Of a DNA stretch of 64,000 bases, positions 1 through 7,989 are shown in pieces. The DNA is from an uncultured Lachnospiraceae bacterium (GTDB lineage Bacteria; Bacillota; Clostridia; Lachnospirales; Lachnospiraceae), in the NCBI GenBank assembly GCA_947566645.1, contig CANOKL010000015.1, positions 1 to 64,000 on the forward strand, in the 5' to 3' direction. The notes under the pieces were generated by a model that was not told the DNA's origin, did no database searches, and saw nothing but the letters and a program-made list of their open reading frames with translations. The position numbers were made by a program, and so were the translations under genes. Each line of letters begins with the position of its first letter. Position 1 is the first letter of the stretch.

Positions 1-36
1 TTTTCCCCCACAAAAGCTCCACTGGCGTTTTTTTGT

Positions 37-60
37 TTAAAAATACCCCGTCCCCAACTT
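37..60. repeat. Partial copy of dispersed palindrome A
   Basis: The right half of the recurring palindrome (AAAAATACCCCGTCCCC) lies just downstream of the first lipoprotein gene. The left arm is missing or degenerate. It matches the right arms of the complete copies at 12301, 43602 and 49430. Confidence 0.6.
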
Positions 61-69
61 AATCACAAC

Positions 70-594
70 TTATTGGGCAACTTCGGCTAATCTTGCAGCT
101 ATTCCGGCCTGTACTTTGGTATAGTATGCGGCTTCTGCATCGTTCATTTCTTCGATGTTCCATTTTTGAAACTTATCAACCGCATCTGCATACTTAGACA
201 TATAATCTGCATATTCCGCAAGGAGTTCTGCATCCGTTGGATTCTCCTTGTACTTCTTCATAAAGTCACAGTAATCATTCATAATAGTCTCATAGCTGTC
301 CATTGCTTCTTTAAAATCTGTGTGAAGACCGTCTGAGCCTACATCGCTATTTGCAGAGGAACTATCGCCCGTTGCCGGATTGCTCTCTGATGAGCTTTCT
401 GTTTCCGTACTTTCAGCCTCCGTTTTCTCTGCATCTTCGATTTCTGAATCCTTCTGTAATCCATCCTGTTCTTTCTGTGTTGCTTCAGTTTTCTGTGATG
501 ATGCTGTGGACTCACCCGAGTTCGCATTACTTCCACAGGCTGACATGGACAAAGCCATAATTAATGTCAATGTTAATGTTGCAATTTTTTTCAT
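70..594 (-). CDS. Small lipoprotein, C-terminal domain shared with the neighbouring zinc-ribbon protein
   Basis: The 174-residue product has a signal peptide with lipobox (LSMSAC, Cys20), so it should be anchored to the outer face of the membrane. Residues 25-85 are a low-complexity Ser/Thr/Glu linker. The last ~90 residues (from DGLHTDFKEAMDSYE) are nearly identical in pattern to the C-terminus of the protein at 2114-3343: an acidic, aromatic, probably helical domain with DYCDFMKKY and a terminal AEVAQ/LEVSQ. It is the last gene of a five-gene minus-strand run. I do not recognise a characterised function. The shared domain suggests the two proteins act on the same target, but that is inference. 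Confidence 0.8.
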   Translation of the reverse strand: MKKIATLTLTLIMALSMSACGSNANSGESTASSQKTEATQKEQDGLQKDSEIEDAEKTEAESTETESSSESNPATGDSSSANSDVGSDGLHTDFKEAMDSYETIMNDYCDFMKKYKENPTDAELLAEYADYMSKYADAVDKFQKWNIEEMNDAEAAYYTKVQAGIAARLAEVAQ

Positions 595-689
595 GATTTT
601 TCTCCTCCATTTGATTATTTAAATATTCGTTACACCGAATTGAAATCCTTTTCCTTCCTTCATGATTTCTCACATGTTTTCCAGCTCTG

Positions 690-2093
690 TTAGTCAAACG
701 AAATCTTTAGCTTTGGCTCATCAATCGTATTATGACCTTCTCTGATTTCAAAACCTACTTCAACCTCTTTTACATCGGCCACAGAAACAATTTTGTTATC
801 TTCCAAAGATGACTCCTCCAACGTAATATCAAGCACTGCACTTTCTCCGTTTTTAATTTCTTTGCTATAGCATAAATAGTCCGTCATAAATCCGTTTACA
901 GAAAGAGAATCGTACGCATCCTCAATCACAAGTGTTTTACCGCTATTATTTTCTGCAAGTAACAGAACATGCATATCAGCACTGTACTCATCTGAGTCCT
1001 CCACAATCTTTTTTGTAACGATCCTCACCCCACTGTTATTATAGATTTCCTCTCCAGAAGAATCGAACTCTACTTTAGCATTAGGAACATTAATTTCCAC
1101 CGAGACATCATCCGTTATATTATCACCATCCGAGTTGCATTGAGTCAGCGAAAGAGAAACCGAACCAATTTCGTCAATTCCGAAAATGCTCCAATACTCT
1201 GCACTCAGAGCAGAAGATAAATCCACATCAATGATACCATGTTTGCCTGGATTAATGGCATTGCTTGACCAGGTGGAACTGCAGACTACCAATCCATTAA
1301 GAGAAATATCCGAAGTTGCGATATACACAATACTGCTTGTTGTGTTCTCCAGTTCTAAAAGTAATATTGTATCACCATCACGATTTACCATCATACCGTT
1401 TGAAACAAGCTTTATGCCACTTTCATCGTAGAGCTTGTCCTGCGAAAAATGTTTTATATCATATTCGTAGGTGTTCATAGCATCACGGCTTACTATCGTT
1501 GTCTGATAATGATTTGTGTCGTAATCATGAGAAGCGAATGCCGAAGTTTTGATCTGACGGGGACCGGTGTATGTATGGTTATAATCATCATCGGAGATGT
1601 CAAAACCTATTTCTATATCTGCAATCTCATTGATACCATACGGCCGCAGCCCATCATAGCTAAAACTGATAGAGTCGTTCGCTTTCTTTCCAGCAGCGAC
1701 ATCGCAATTCAAATATCCATCGCTTATCATATAGCCGTTTACGGAATTGCAGCTCAATCCCACAGAACCACTGATAAAGGACAAGTCTTCTTTAGCATTG
1801 TTCTCAATAGTCAGCTCCAGCTCTACAGAGTAGTCTGTGTAATTCAAACCTGTAGCTGTAATCTTCACCCCACCTTCATCAACCATAACAGTCTCTTCAA
1901 GTGTGGCATTCTGATTGAATACCCCAAGCTTTTCATCGGAATCCTCTGGAGCGTCCGATGGTTTATTACTAGAGGAATCGCTGTTTGGCTGCTGAGTATT
2001 AGAGGAGTCACCGGGTGATTTTGCATTTCCACTGCAGGCTACAAGGCTAAACATCAGCAAAAGGGCGAGAAATAATGATATGAGCTTTTTCAT
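690..2093 (-). CDS. Lipoprotein with three tandem repeat domains
   Basis: The start is the ATG at 2093 (MKKLISLFLALLL), preceded by AAGGAGG. An earlier in-frame ATG would overlap the upstream gene. The product is 467 residues with a lipobox (FSLVAC). After a Ser/Asn/Pro linker, three units of about 125 residues follow, each opening with a similar strand: DEGGVKITATG, DESGIKLVSNG and NNSGVRIVTKK. Each carries beta-rich sequence with conserved VNG and S(A/V)xL elements, which suggests three tandem immunoglobulin-like folds exposed outside the cell. It sits 20 bp behind the zinc-ribbon gene, probably in one operon. The binding partner is unknown. Confidence 0.8.
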   Translation of the reverse strand: MKKLISLFLALLLMFSLVACSGNAKSPGDSSNTQQPNSDSSSNKPSDAPEDSDEKLGVFNQNATLEETVMVDEGGVKITATGLNYTDYSVELELTIENNAKEDLSFISGSVGLSCNSVNGYMISDGYLNCDVAAGKKANDSISFSYDGLRPYGINEIADIEIGFDISDDDYNHTYTGPRQIKTSAFASHDYDTNHYQTTIVSRDAMNTYEYDIKHFSQDKLYDESGIKLVSNGMMVNRDGDTILLLELENTTSSIVYIATSDISLNGLVVCSSTWSSNAINPGKHGIIDVDLSSALSAEYWSIFGIDEIGSVSLSLTQCNSDGDNITDDVSVEINVPNAKVEFDSSGEEIYNNSGVRIVTKKIVEDSDEYSADMHVLLLAENNSGKTLVIEDAYDSLSVNGFMTDYLCYSKEIKNGESAVLDITLEESSLEDNKIVSVADVKEVEVGFEIREGHNTIDEPKLKISFD

Positions 2094-2113
2094 ATTGGCC
2101 TCCTTAATTCTTT

Positions 2114-3343
2114 TTATTGTGATACTTCCAGAAGTTTTTGATTTACTCTTGTCTGGACTTTCAGATAATAATCCAACTCTGCATCGTTCATATCTTCGCT
2201 TTCCCATTCACCAAATTTTTTGGCAAAATCCGCGTATTTCGCCATGTATGCAGCATAATCCGAAAGCAGACCTGCATCGTCTGGATTATCACTATACTTT
2301 TTCATAAACTCACAATACTCGTCCATAAATGTTTCATAACTATCCATCGCTTCTTTGAAGTCTGTACGAAGACCATCTGCATCGACAGCGGAATCATCTG
2401 CATCATCCGGTGTTTTATCTGGTTCGCCGGATTCCTTTGTTGATGCCTTTTCTTCTGCCTGCGAAGTTTCAGTCTCCTTCTCTTCTTCATCTGGTTCATC
2501 AATCTGGACCTGCATTATGTTGTTACCTTCATAACTTAGCGAAAGAGAATATCCCTCGGCATTATTGGCACTATAATATTTTTCTTCCTTTTCATAATCT
2601 ACCGTGAATCCTTTATCTGCGCACGCAGTTACGTATTCGTCATAGTCAGACTTGCTGGTATCTCCAATATAAACAGAAAAGTGATCATCATATTCATAGT
2701 CGAATTTCCCTGTAGTAGATTTCGGCGCAGGCAAGAGCTTTCCAGCTGTGCCAGTCGGCCAGGTAATGGTTCCTAATTCCATCGGGACATTTACAGTTAG
2801 ATTCAGACTATCACTATAATGTTTTATCTCCAGAGAATATCCATCTGCATTATAAGCCTCATACGAAAACGATGTCTTATCTGCGTCAACCGTGAATCCC
2901 ATATCAATACAGTCATTCATATACGCATTATATTGGCTGTCTGTTACTTTATCCAGGTCAACTCGTAATTCTTCATCAGAGTTTTCATAAAGAGTTCCTT
3001 TTTTTGACGGCGGTTCTGGAACCACATCCTTCAGTACGATTTCAGACCAGTCAATTTTCTCACTCGTCCTCTCCCCTCTGTTTCCAGTAAAGGAGGCAAA
3101 TATTCCCAGTGCAAATACAATAACAATGAGAATAAACCACCATCTTTTATAGATCGGTTTCTTTGGCTTTTTTGCCCTTTTTCCAGCTGGCTTTACATTA
3201 AACACAGGCGAAGCCGCCTGCTGCTGCGCACTTTGCTGTTCCTGAGTCTGAGACGGATTTACAGGCGATTCCGCCTCTGCCTTTGCTCCGCACTCAGGAC
3301 AGAATTTCCCTTCATACTCTGTCCCGCATTGATTACACTTCAT
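2114..3343 (-). CDS. Zinc-ribbon, single-pass membrane protein with duplicated extracytoplasmic domain
   Basis: The 409-residue product begins with a zinc ribbon (CNQCG and CPECG, residues 4-19). A Gln/Ala-rich linker, a Lys/Arg cluster and one membrane helix (about 83-104, WWFILIVIVFALGIFASF) follow. The outside part holds two similar ~75-residue repeats, recognisable by YNAYMNDCIDMGFTVD...NADGYSLEI and YDEYVTACADKGFTVD...NAEGYSLSL. An acidic linker leads to the C-terminal domain shared with the lipoprotein at 70-594. A cytoplasmic zinc ribbon joined to an outer sensor-like region is a common Firmicutes layout, but the function is not established. The start has a GGAGG-type ribosome site. 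Confidence 0.8.
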   Translation of the reverse strand: MKCNQCGTEYEGKFCPECGAKAEAESPVNPSQTQEQQSAQQQAASPVFNVKPAGKRAKKPKKPIYKRWWFILIVIVFALGIFASFTGNRGERTSEKIDWSEIVLKDVVPEPPSKKGTLYENSDEELRVDLDKVTDSQYNAYMNDCIDMGFTVDADKTSFSYEAYNADGYSLEIKHYSDSLNLTVNVPMELGTITWPTGTAGKLLPAPKSTTGKFDYEYDDHFSVYIGDTSKSDYDEYVTACADKGFTVDYEKEEKYYSANNAEGYSLSLSYEGNNIMQVQIDEPDEEEKETETSQAEEKASTKESGEPDKTPDDADDSAVDADGLRTDFKEAMDSYETFMDEYCEFMKKYSDNPDDAGLLSDYAAYMAKYADFAKKFGEWESEDMNDAELDYYLKVQTRVNQKLLEVSQ

Positions 3344-3411
3344 ACTCTTTCCTCCCTTGTATACTTTTTGTACAAAATATTTTCTTATATTCTACAAACC
3401 CGCCTTACTTC

Positions 3412-4734
3412 CTATCCACAGACAGGAGGAACCGGCGGTATTGTATTCCCAAACAAATTCTTAAGTTCATCAACAGCATCCACCCTGCTCCATGCCGGCA
3501 TACCATTTTTCCAGACAAGAGTTTCCGCTGAAATTTGCTGATTTGCGATCATCTGCTCCAGTGTACTTACATCATACGGCCCTGTCGGTTTTCCATTGAC
3601 AGCCACATGATATCCTATAACCGGAACCGGCGGAGGCGTCCCTGCCCCCTGCTGTTGATTTACAGCATACATCATCCCATTCATAGTCCCGGCAATGTTC
3701 TGCCCGACAGCGCCTCCGACAGCCATTCCAGCCATCATGGCAGCTGGATTGAACCCGGCTCCTCCGTCTCCCAGTTCCACATTACCCGCACCATTTTCTC
3801 CCATATGGCCTAATGCCTCAGCCCCTGCAATACCGACCTCTGCCTGCTTTTCCACCTGAAATGCGCCAATATTGGAAGTCTGTGTTTGTTTATGTATTGC
3901 ATACTGGCCTTCTTCTCTCTGGATACGCAGTCTCTCCACATAATCCGTAGTCTCTGCCTGCACCTTTTTGGCCGTTATTTCCCTTGTTACTGACATCAGT
4001 TGATTGTAGCCTTCACTTTGTCTGTCGATTTCTATAGCAGCAAGATCTACCCCTGAAACATCTACTCCAAAGCTTTCTTTCAATCGTTCACTAATATCAA
4101 ATTCTATAGCATCGTTTATCTGCGCCGTCTTGCTTTCAATTTGTATGACAGGAATGTTATGAACCGCCGGTGCATTTGTCACTACATTCTTAATATAACG
4201 GCTCATGGCGTCGCGAATCTGCCGCAAAAAATCATCCAGGTTGAAATCATTAAGACGATGCATTTTGATAAATTCCCGGTAATCCTTTATTTTAAAGCTT
4301 ACCGTTCCCCGGACTGCAACTGGCACTCCAAAGTCCGGAAATCTCGGATCATACACATCAAAGAAAGGAACGCCAAATCTAACCTGTATAATCTGTGCCA
4401 GATTTATAAAGTATACCTCTGCCTGGAAGGGGGTTCCTCCGGCATAAGCAAGCCCCACTATGCCCGCTAACACCGGCAGGTTTCTCGTTTCAATCTTTTC
4501 GTCAAACGGCCCGGCGATGAAATCCTGCATGATACCTTCGTTCTGTCTGTATACGAAGACAGCAATCTCTCCATCCTTTACCCTTAAAGAAGATCCCCAG
4601 CGTATTGCATTTTCACGGTTATTTCTGCCGCCCACAGATCCTGCCGGATGCCACTTCCAGATCAGATATGACGGCTCATCACAGCGGATCTCATCCATAA
4701 AACCGCCTGCTTTTGGTTTCCCAAACAATGCCAT
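3412..4734 (-). CDS. SPFH-domain protein with C-terminal GYF_2-like domain (YdjI-like)
   Basis: The start is the ATG at 4734 (MALFGKPK) behind AGGAGGA; the open frame upstream has no ribosome site. The 440-residue product resembles the Bacillus YdjI / 'virion core' SPFH family: N-terminal SPFH region to about 300 (FGVPVAVRGTVSFKI, SERLKESFGVDV, RQSEGYNQLMSVTRE), a Gly/Ala/Met-rich stretch, then a GYF_2-type domain (YHVAVNGKPTGPYD...WKNGMPAWSRV). In B. subtilis YdjI is recruited to membranes by zinc-ribbon membrane partners. Here zinc-ribbon membrane genes lie on both sides, supporting an analogous assembly. The specific role is inferred. Confidence 0.85.
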   Translation of the reverse strand: MALFGKPKAGGFMDEIRCDEPSYLIWKWHPAGSVGGRNNRENAIRWGSSLRVKDGEIAVFVYRQNEGIMQDFIAGPFDEKIETRNLPVLAGIVGLAYAGGTPFQAEVYFINLAQIIQVRFGVPFFDVYDPRFPDFGVPVAVRGTVSFKIKDYREFIKMHRLNDFNLDDFLRQIRDAMSRYIKNVVTNAPAVHNIPVIQIESKTAQINDAIEFDISERLKESFGVDVSGVDLAAIEIDRQSEGYNQLMSVTREITAKKVQAETTDYVERLRIQREEGQYAIHKQTQTSNIGAFQVEKQAEVGIAGAEALGHMGENGAGNVELGDGGAGFNPAAMMAGMAVGGAVGQNIAGTMNGMMYAVNQQQGAGTPPPVPVIGYHVAVNGKPTGPYDVSTLEQMIANQQISAETLVWKNGMPAWSRVDAVDELKNLFGNTIPPVPPVCG

Positions 4735-4745
4735 AACATTTCCTC

Positions 4746-5594
4746 CTATTTCTTTGATTGATTCAGACTTTTGAAATAATTTACTGCTACAATGACCAAA
4801 ACAATTTTGCCGCATAACTGTACCAGAGAATCATAATTAAACATCGTGGATATCCACAGCATTAATAACCCGCTCACAGCACTTACCACATAATCTATCA
4901 GCATTGCACCTCTTTTGATCAGACTGAAGGCTGATACTATGAGAAGTATGCTCCCAGCCCATTCCATCCATAGGGCGTCACTGCCAGTCCTGTCCATAAT
5001 CACCGCTATGACCAGTATGGTCACTCCAACGCAGGCGGCAATATTTCTTATAACCGTATCAAAGGCAAATTTACTGAGTTTACGCTGACTTTCCGCATCA
5101 ATATTGGTCAGGCAGTTATCATAAATTCGCTGAATCTTCTCAAAATCAGAGTCATTGCTAAATAAAAGCTGCGCCTTCTGGTAAGTCTGCTCAAACTTTG
5201 CAATCCAGGCTTCATAAATATCCCTCTCATCTTCCCCCAGAATATTTGATGATGCTAATATCATAAACTCTATAATGTCCTCTTTCGCGTTTGGTATAGG
5301 GAAATTTCTTATCATATGGTCTTTCTGGACAGTTGTCCGGGTTGTCCGCAGATCAGAGTAAAACTCCTGAACCGAATCCGCTGCCTTTTTTCCACGTATC
5401 TCGTAACCGCAGGCCGGACAACTGGCCGCAAATGAATCCAGCGTTTCTCCGCAATGCGGACACTTATGTATATTTCCCTCATAAACGGTTTCCCTCTGCT
5501 TACTTTTATAAGGCTGTCCCACGGCAGAACCACAATTGTTACAGAATTTTGCATTGTCTGCGACCTCGCTGCCGCAGTTGGTACAAAAAGGCAT
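4746..5594 (-). CDS. Double zinc-ribbon membrane protein
   Basis: The chosen ATG at 5594 (MPFCTNCG) is preceded by GGAGGGTGGAGAG; an ATG 15 bp upstream overlaps that site. The 282-residue product has two zinc ribbons: CTNCG/CNNCG near residues 4-22 and CPHCG/CPACG near 45-63. A mid-region of soluble helices follows, then four hydrophobic segments near the C-terminus (NIAACVGVTILVIAVIMD, WAGSILLIVSAFSLI, IDYVVSAVSGLLMLWI, IVLVIVAVNYF). It is probably the first gene of the operon and 11 bp upstream of the SPFH gene, so it is a candidate membrane anchor for that protein. Confidence 0.8.
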   Translation of the reverse strand: MPFCTNCGSEVADNAKFCNNCGSAVGQPYKSKQRETVYEGNIHKCPHCGETLDSFAASCPACGYEIRGKKAADSVQEFYSDLRTTRTTVQKDHMIRNFPIPNAKEDIIEFMILASSNILGEDERDIYEAWIAKFEQTYQKAQLLFSNDSDFEKIQRIYDNCLTNIDAESQRKLSKFAFDTVIRNIAACVGVTILVIAVIMDRTGSDALWMEWAGSILLIVSAFSLIKRGAMLIDYVVSAVSGLLMLWISTMFNYDSLVQLCGKIVLVIVAVNYFKSLNQSKK

Positions 5595-5654
5595 CTCTCC
5601 ACCCTCCATCTATCCTAAAGAATTGCAAATGGGTATTCATTTACAACCATTTTA

Positions 5655-5665
5655 CCCCCCCCCCC
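5655..5665. repeat. Poly-C tract (11 C)
   Basis: Eleven consecutive C residues lie about 60 bp upstream of the zinc-ribbon operon start. Homopolymers of this length are prone to slippage and to sequencing error, and this one sits where the operon promoter would be expected. Confidence 0.9.
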
Positions 5666-5706
5666 TCATATTTTTGTCAATTGCTTTTTCAGTGAAATCG
5701 CCTCCC

Positions 5707-5738
5707 GGGCCGTGAATAGTAACCAGAATAGTAACAGT
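5707..5738. repeat. Copy of dispersed hairpin repeat C
   Basis: It contains the complement of GGTTACTATTCACGGCCC, the same unit found at 41129, 47102 and 52482, followed by a second ATAGTAAC. It is a fragmentary copy lying between the zinc-ribbon operon and the toxin locus. Confidence 0.5.
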
Positions 5739-5798
5739 GAAGGTATCTGAACTGTTACCCAGAATATGTGTGGGAAAATGAATAAATGAAAAAGATTC

Positions 5799-5827
5799 TT
5801 GAATCATCCTCGCAGATGTGCTATAGT
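5799..5827 (+). promoter_or_regulatory. Sigma-A-type promoter of the putative antitoxin RNA
   Basis: TTGAAT at 5799-5804 and TATAGT at 5822-5827 are separated by exactly 17 bp. The predicted transcript starts near 5834 and runs to the terminator at 5901-5935. Confidence 0.75.
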
Positions 5828-5833
5828 ATAGAC

Positions 5834-5937
5834 AAAGGGAAAGCCATACAAGCAGCTTTATCCCCAACTTGATTGACTACCTGTGCTTTAACACAGGCAG
5901 GCCGTCACTAGTGGAGTAGTGGCGGCTATTTCTTTTT
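5834..5937 (+). ncRNA. Putative antisense antitoxin RNA
   Basis: No open frame with a ribosome site lies between the promoter at 5799-5827 and the terminator, so the product is probably an RNA of about 100 nt. It contains a small hairpin (CCTGTG...CACAGG, 5880-5897) and ends in the terminator hairpin. Its 3' end is antisense to the last codons and 3' region of the small membrane-peptide gene at 5926-6024. This is the convergent arrangement of Fst-like and 'holin-like' type I toxin-antitoxin loci. The RNA boundaries are predicted only. Confidence 0.6.
5901..5937 (+). terminator. Intrinsic terminator of the antitoxin RNA
   Basis: A 10-bp stem (GCCGTCACTA pairing with TAGTGGCGGC, one G-U pair) with loop GTGGAG is followed by TATTTCTTTTT. 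The base of the stem includes the toxin stop codon on the opposite strand. Confidence 0.8.
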
Positions 5938-6024
5938 CCCTTTAAAGATTGTGTAGCACAATCCAATTAGGGCGCAAATGAAGATACAAAACTGGAATAA
6001 ATCAGCATATGTAACATAATTCAT
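5926..6024 (-). CDS. 32-residue type I toxin-like membrane peptide
   Basis: The ATG at 6024 is preceded by GGAGGGTGATAAA, a strong ribosome site. The peptide opens with MNYVTYADLFQF, has one hydrophobic helix (about residues 9-27, rich in Phe, Ile, Leu and Cys) and ends in a basic tail KGKKK. Size, layout and the overlapping convergent RNA match the small membrane toxins ('putative holin-like toxin' peptides) of type I systems in Firmicutes. Membrane depolarisation would be the expected action. No experimental support is available from sequence alone, and other small membrane peptides can look similar. Confidence 0.7.
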   Translation of the reverse strand: MNYVTYADLFQFCIFICALIGLCYTIFKGKKK

Positions 6025-6106
6025 TTTATCACCCTCCTTTCTCTCTTGCGTCCGGAGGGCTACTTGAACCCTCCAAACTATACTGGAGGGGATAAAGCCG
6101 CCTGGC

Positions 6107-7792
6107 TTAATGGTCTTTCCCTATCGACAATATATCCAGTATAACCACCTGAAACCCCTGAAGCCTCAGCACATCCCCCTCCCGGACAAGCTCAGGGCAG
6201 TTATTAAGCAGAATCTTCCGGTAATCCGCCGGAAGAACCGCATCCTGTTCCTCCATCTGGTAATTTCCCATAACCAGCAGCGTCCTTTCTCCCCTCCGGT
6301 AATAAGCCATCAGGTTATGCTGTTCCTCAAGGTACGGCTCAAATGTTCCATACACGATGGTCTCCTTATATTCCGGGGACTTGCGGAGCGCAATCAGTTT
6401 TTTATAAAAGCTTCTTACCGAATCCGGATCCTCCTGCTGATCTGCGGCATTGATGGAAATATAATTGGGATTCACCTTAAGCCACGGTTTTCCTGTGGTA
6501 AAACCGGCATTTATTTCCGCCGACCACTGCATCGGAGTCCTTGCATTATCACGGCTCATGCGCGCCACAGCCGTCAGGGCATCCTCCGGTGACAGACCTG
6601 CTTCAAGAGCCACACGGTACTCATCCAACGTGGAGATATCGTCCACCTCATCAATGGAGGTTATGGGCACATTCTCCATTCCCAGCTCCTGTCCCTGATA
6701 GATAAAAGGCAGCCCCCTGAGCATAAAATTCAGTGCCGCCAGAAGCTTCTTGCTCCGCGGGCAGCAAGAGCCCTCCGGGATATACCGGCTGACTCCCCGG
6801 GGCTCATCATGATTCTCAATAATATTAGACAGAAAACCGATATCCCCGACCTTCGCCTGGGCCTCAAAGCAGCATCTCTTATAATCATCCGGCGTGATCA
6901 TCTTCGCGTCATACCACCCCTTTTCACTGCCTCCGAAAATGGCCTCATTAAAATCAAACATACTGGAGAAATAGCCGTTTTCCCCGATAAAATCAGAGAG
7001 TTCCTCCGGCTTTTCATTAAATACCTCGCCCACAGAAAAAGCATCGTATTTTTTGAAAGTGCAGTCACGCATCTCCCCTAAAAATTCACCGATTCCATGG
7101 GCATCTCTCAGCATGGACTGGATACTGCAGAGCCCGTCTGCGCGGTCTGCTTCGTAATTAGCGAAAGGAAGCGCCTTCTTAATATTAATAATTGCGTCGA
7201 TACGGAAGCCGCTCACACCCTTTTCCAGCCACCAGTTGATATTTTTGTAAACCTCCTGGCGAAGCTCAGGGTTCTCCCAGTTCAGATCCGGCTGCTTTTT
7301 ATGGAAAACATGCAGATACTGCTTGTCTGTTCCAGGCAGATCCTCCCACACAGACCCGCCGAAATAAGATCTCCAGTTGGTAGGCAGTTCCCCCTCCTTT
7401 TTATCCTGCAGATAGAAAAAGTTCCCATATTTTCCCTCCGGATCCCTGCAGGCCTCTCTGAACCATTCATGCTCGTCAGAGCAATGGTTCACCACCAGAT
7501 CCATCAGGACATACATATTGCGTCTCTTCGTCTCCCTAAGAAGCTGCTCCATATCCGCCATCGTACCGAAACGGGGGTCAATATCATAATAATCGGAAAT
7601 GTCATATCCCTCGTCCGCCAGAGGGGATGGATAGCAGGGAGAGAGCCAGATGATATCTACTCCCAGATCTTCCAGGTAATCAAGTTTGCTGATAATCCCG
7701 GGGATATCTCCGATCCCGTCCCCGTTGGAATCGCAAAAGCTCTTTGGGTAAATCTGATAAGCCACCTTGTCATGCCACCACTTTTTTATCAT
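6107..7792 (-). CDS. GH13 alpha-glucosidase / oligo-1,6-glucosidase
   Basis: The 561-residue intracellular enzyme belongs to the oligo-1,6-glucosidase / trehalose-6-phosphate hydrolase branch of GH13. It hydrolyses alpha-glucosidic bonds in short oligosaccharides. Visible motifs: DLVVNHCSDEHEW (region I, 98-110), GFRIDAI with nucleophile Asp199, SVGEVF with acid/base Glu256, and ENHDEPR with Asp329. The start is the ATG at 7792, with GGAGGT upstream; the longer open frame reads into a palindrome-A relic. No transporter is adjacent, so the exact substrate is not clear. It has no signal peptide. Confidence 0.92.
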   Translation of the reverse strand: MIKKWWHDKVAYQIYPKSFCDSNGDGIGDIPGIISKLDYLEDLGVDIIWLSPCYPSPLADEGYDISDYYDIDPRFGTMADMEQLLRETKRRNMYVLMDLVVNHCSDEHEWFREACRDPEGKYGNFFYLQDKKEGELPTNWRSYFGGSVWEDLPGTDKQYLHVFHKKQPDLNWENPELRQEVYKNINWWLEKGVSGFRIDAIINIKKALPFANYEADRADGLCSIQSMLRDAHGIGEFLGEMRDCTFKKYDAFSVGEVFNEKPEELSDFIGENGYFSSMFDFNEAIFGGSEKGWYDAKMITPDDYKRCCFEAQAKVGDIGFLSNIIENHDEPRGVSRYIPEGSCCPRSKKLLAALNFMLRGLPFIYQGQELGMENVPITSIDEVDDISTLDEYRVALEAGLSPEDALTAVARMSRDNARTPMQWSAEINAGFTTGKPWLKVNPNYISINAADQQEDPDSVRSFYKKLIALRKSPEYKETIVYGTFEPYLEEQHNLMAYYRRGERTLLVMGNYQMEEQDAVLPADYRKILLNNCPELVREGDVLRLQGFQVVILDILSIGKDH

Positions 7793-7808
7793 AATAATAC
7801 CTCCATGT

Positions 7809-7893
7809 ATTGGGGACGGGCATGTCACCTCAGACGCTCCACTGTAACTTTTAAGGTGCGTCATGGTGAAAAATACCCGTCCCAGATTTCTGC
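7809..7893. repeat. Diverged copy of dispersed palindrome A
   Basis: The outer arms TTGGGGACGGGCAT and AAAATACCCGTCCCA match palindrome A. The interior is longer and less symmetrical, with inner arms TCACC and GGTGCG. It lies between the GH13 gene and the next minus-strand gene and falls just upstream of the GH13 start. Confidence 0.7.
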
Positions 7894-7989
7894 TTTTCGA
7901 AGTTCAGACTACTGCCTCAATTATTAATTTATCATCTATTACAATCTCGTGCAGCCCAGGGTTTTTCATTTTGTTAAAACAGAAGCTTA

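Noticed and set aside
1449..2018. 189-residue plus-strand frame inside the triple-repeat lipoprotein
   Set aside because: It is antisense to a well-supported gene with signal peptide and ribosome site.
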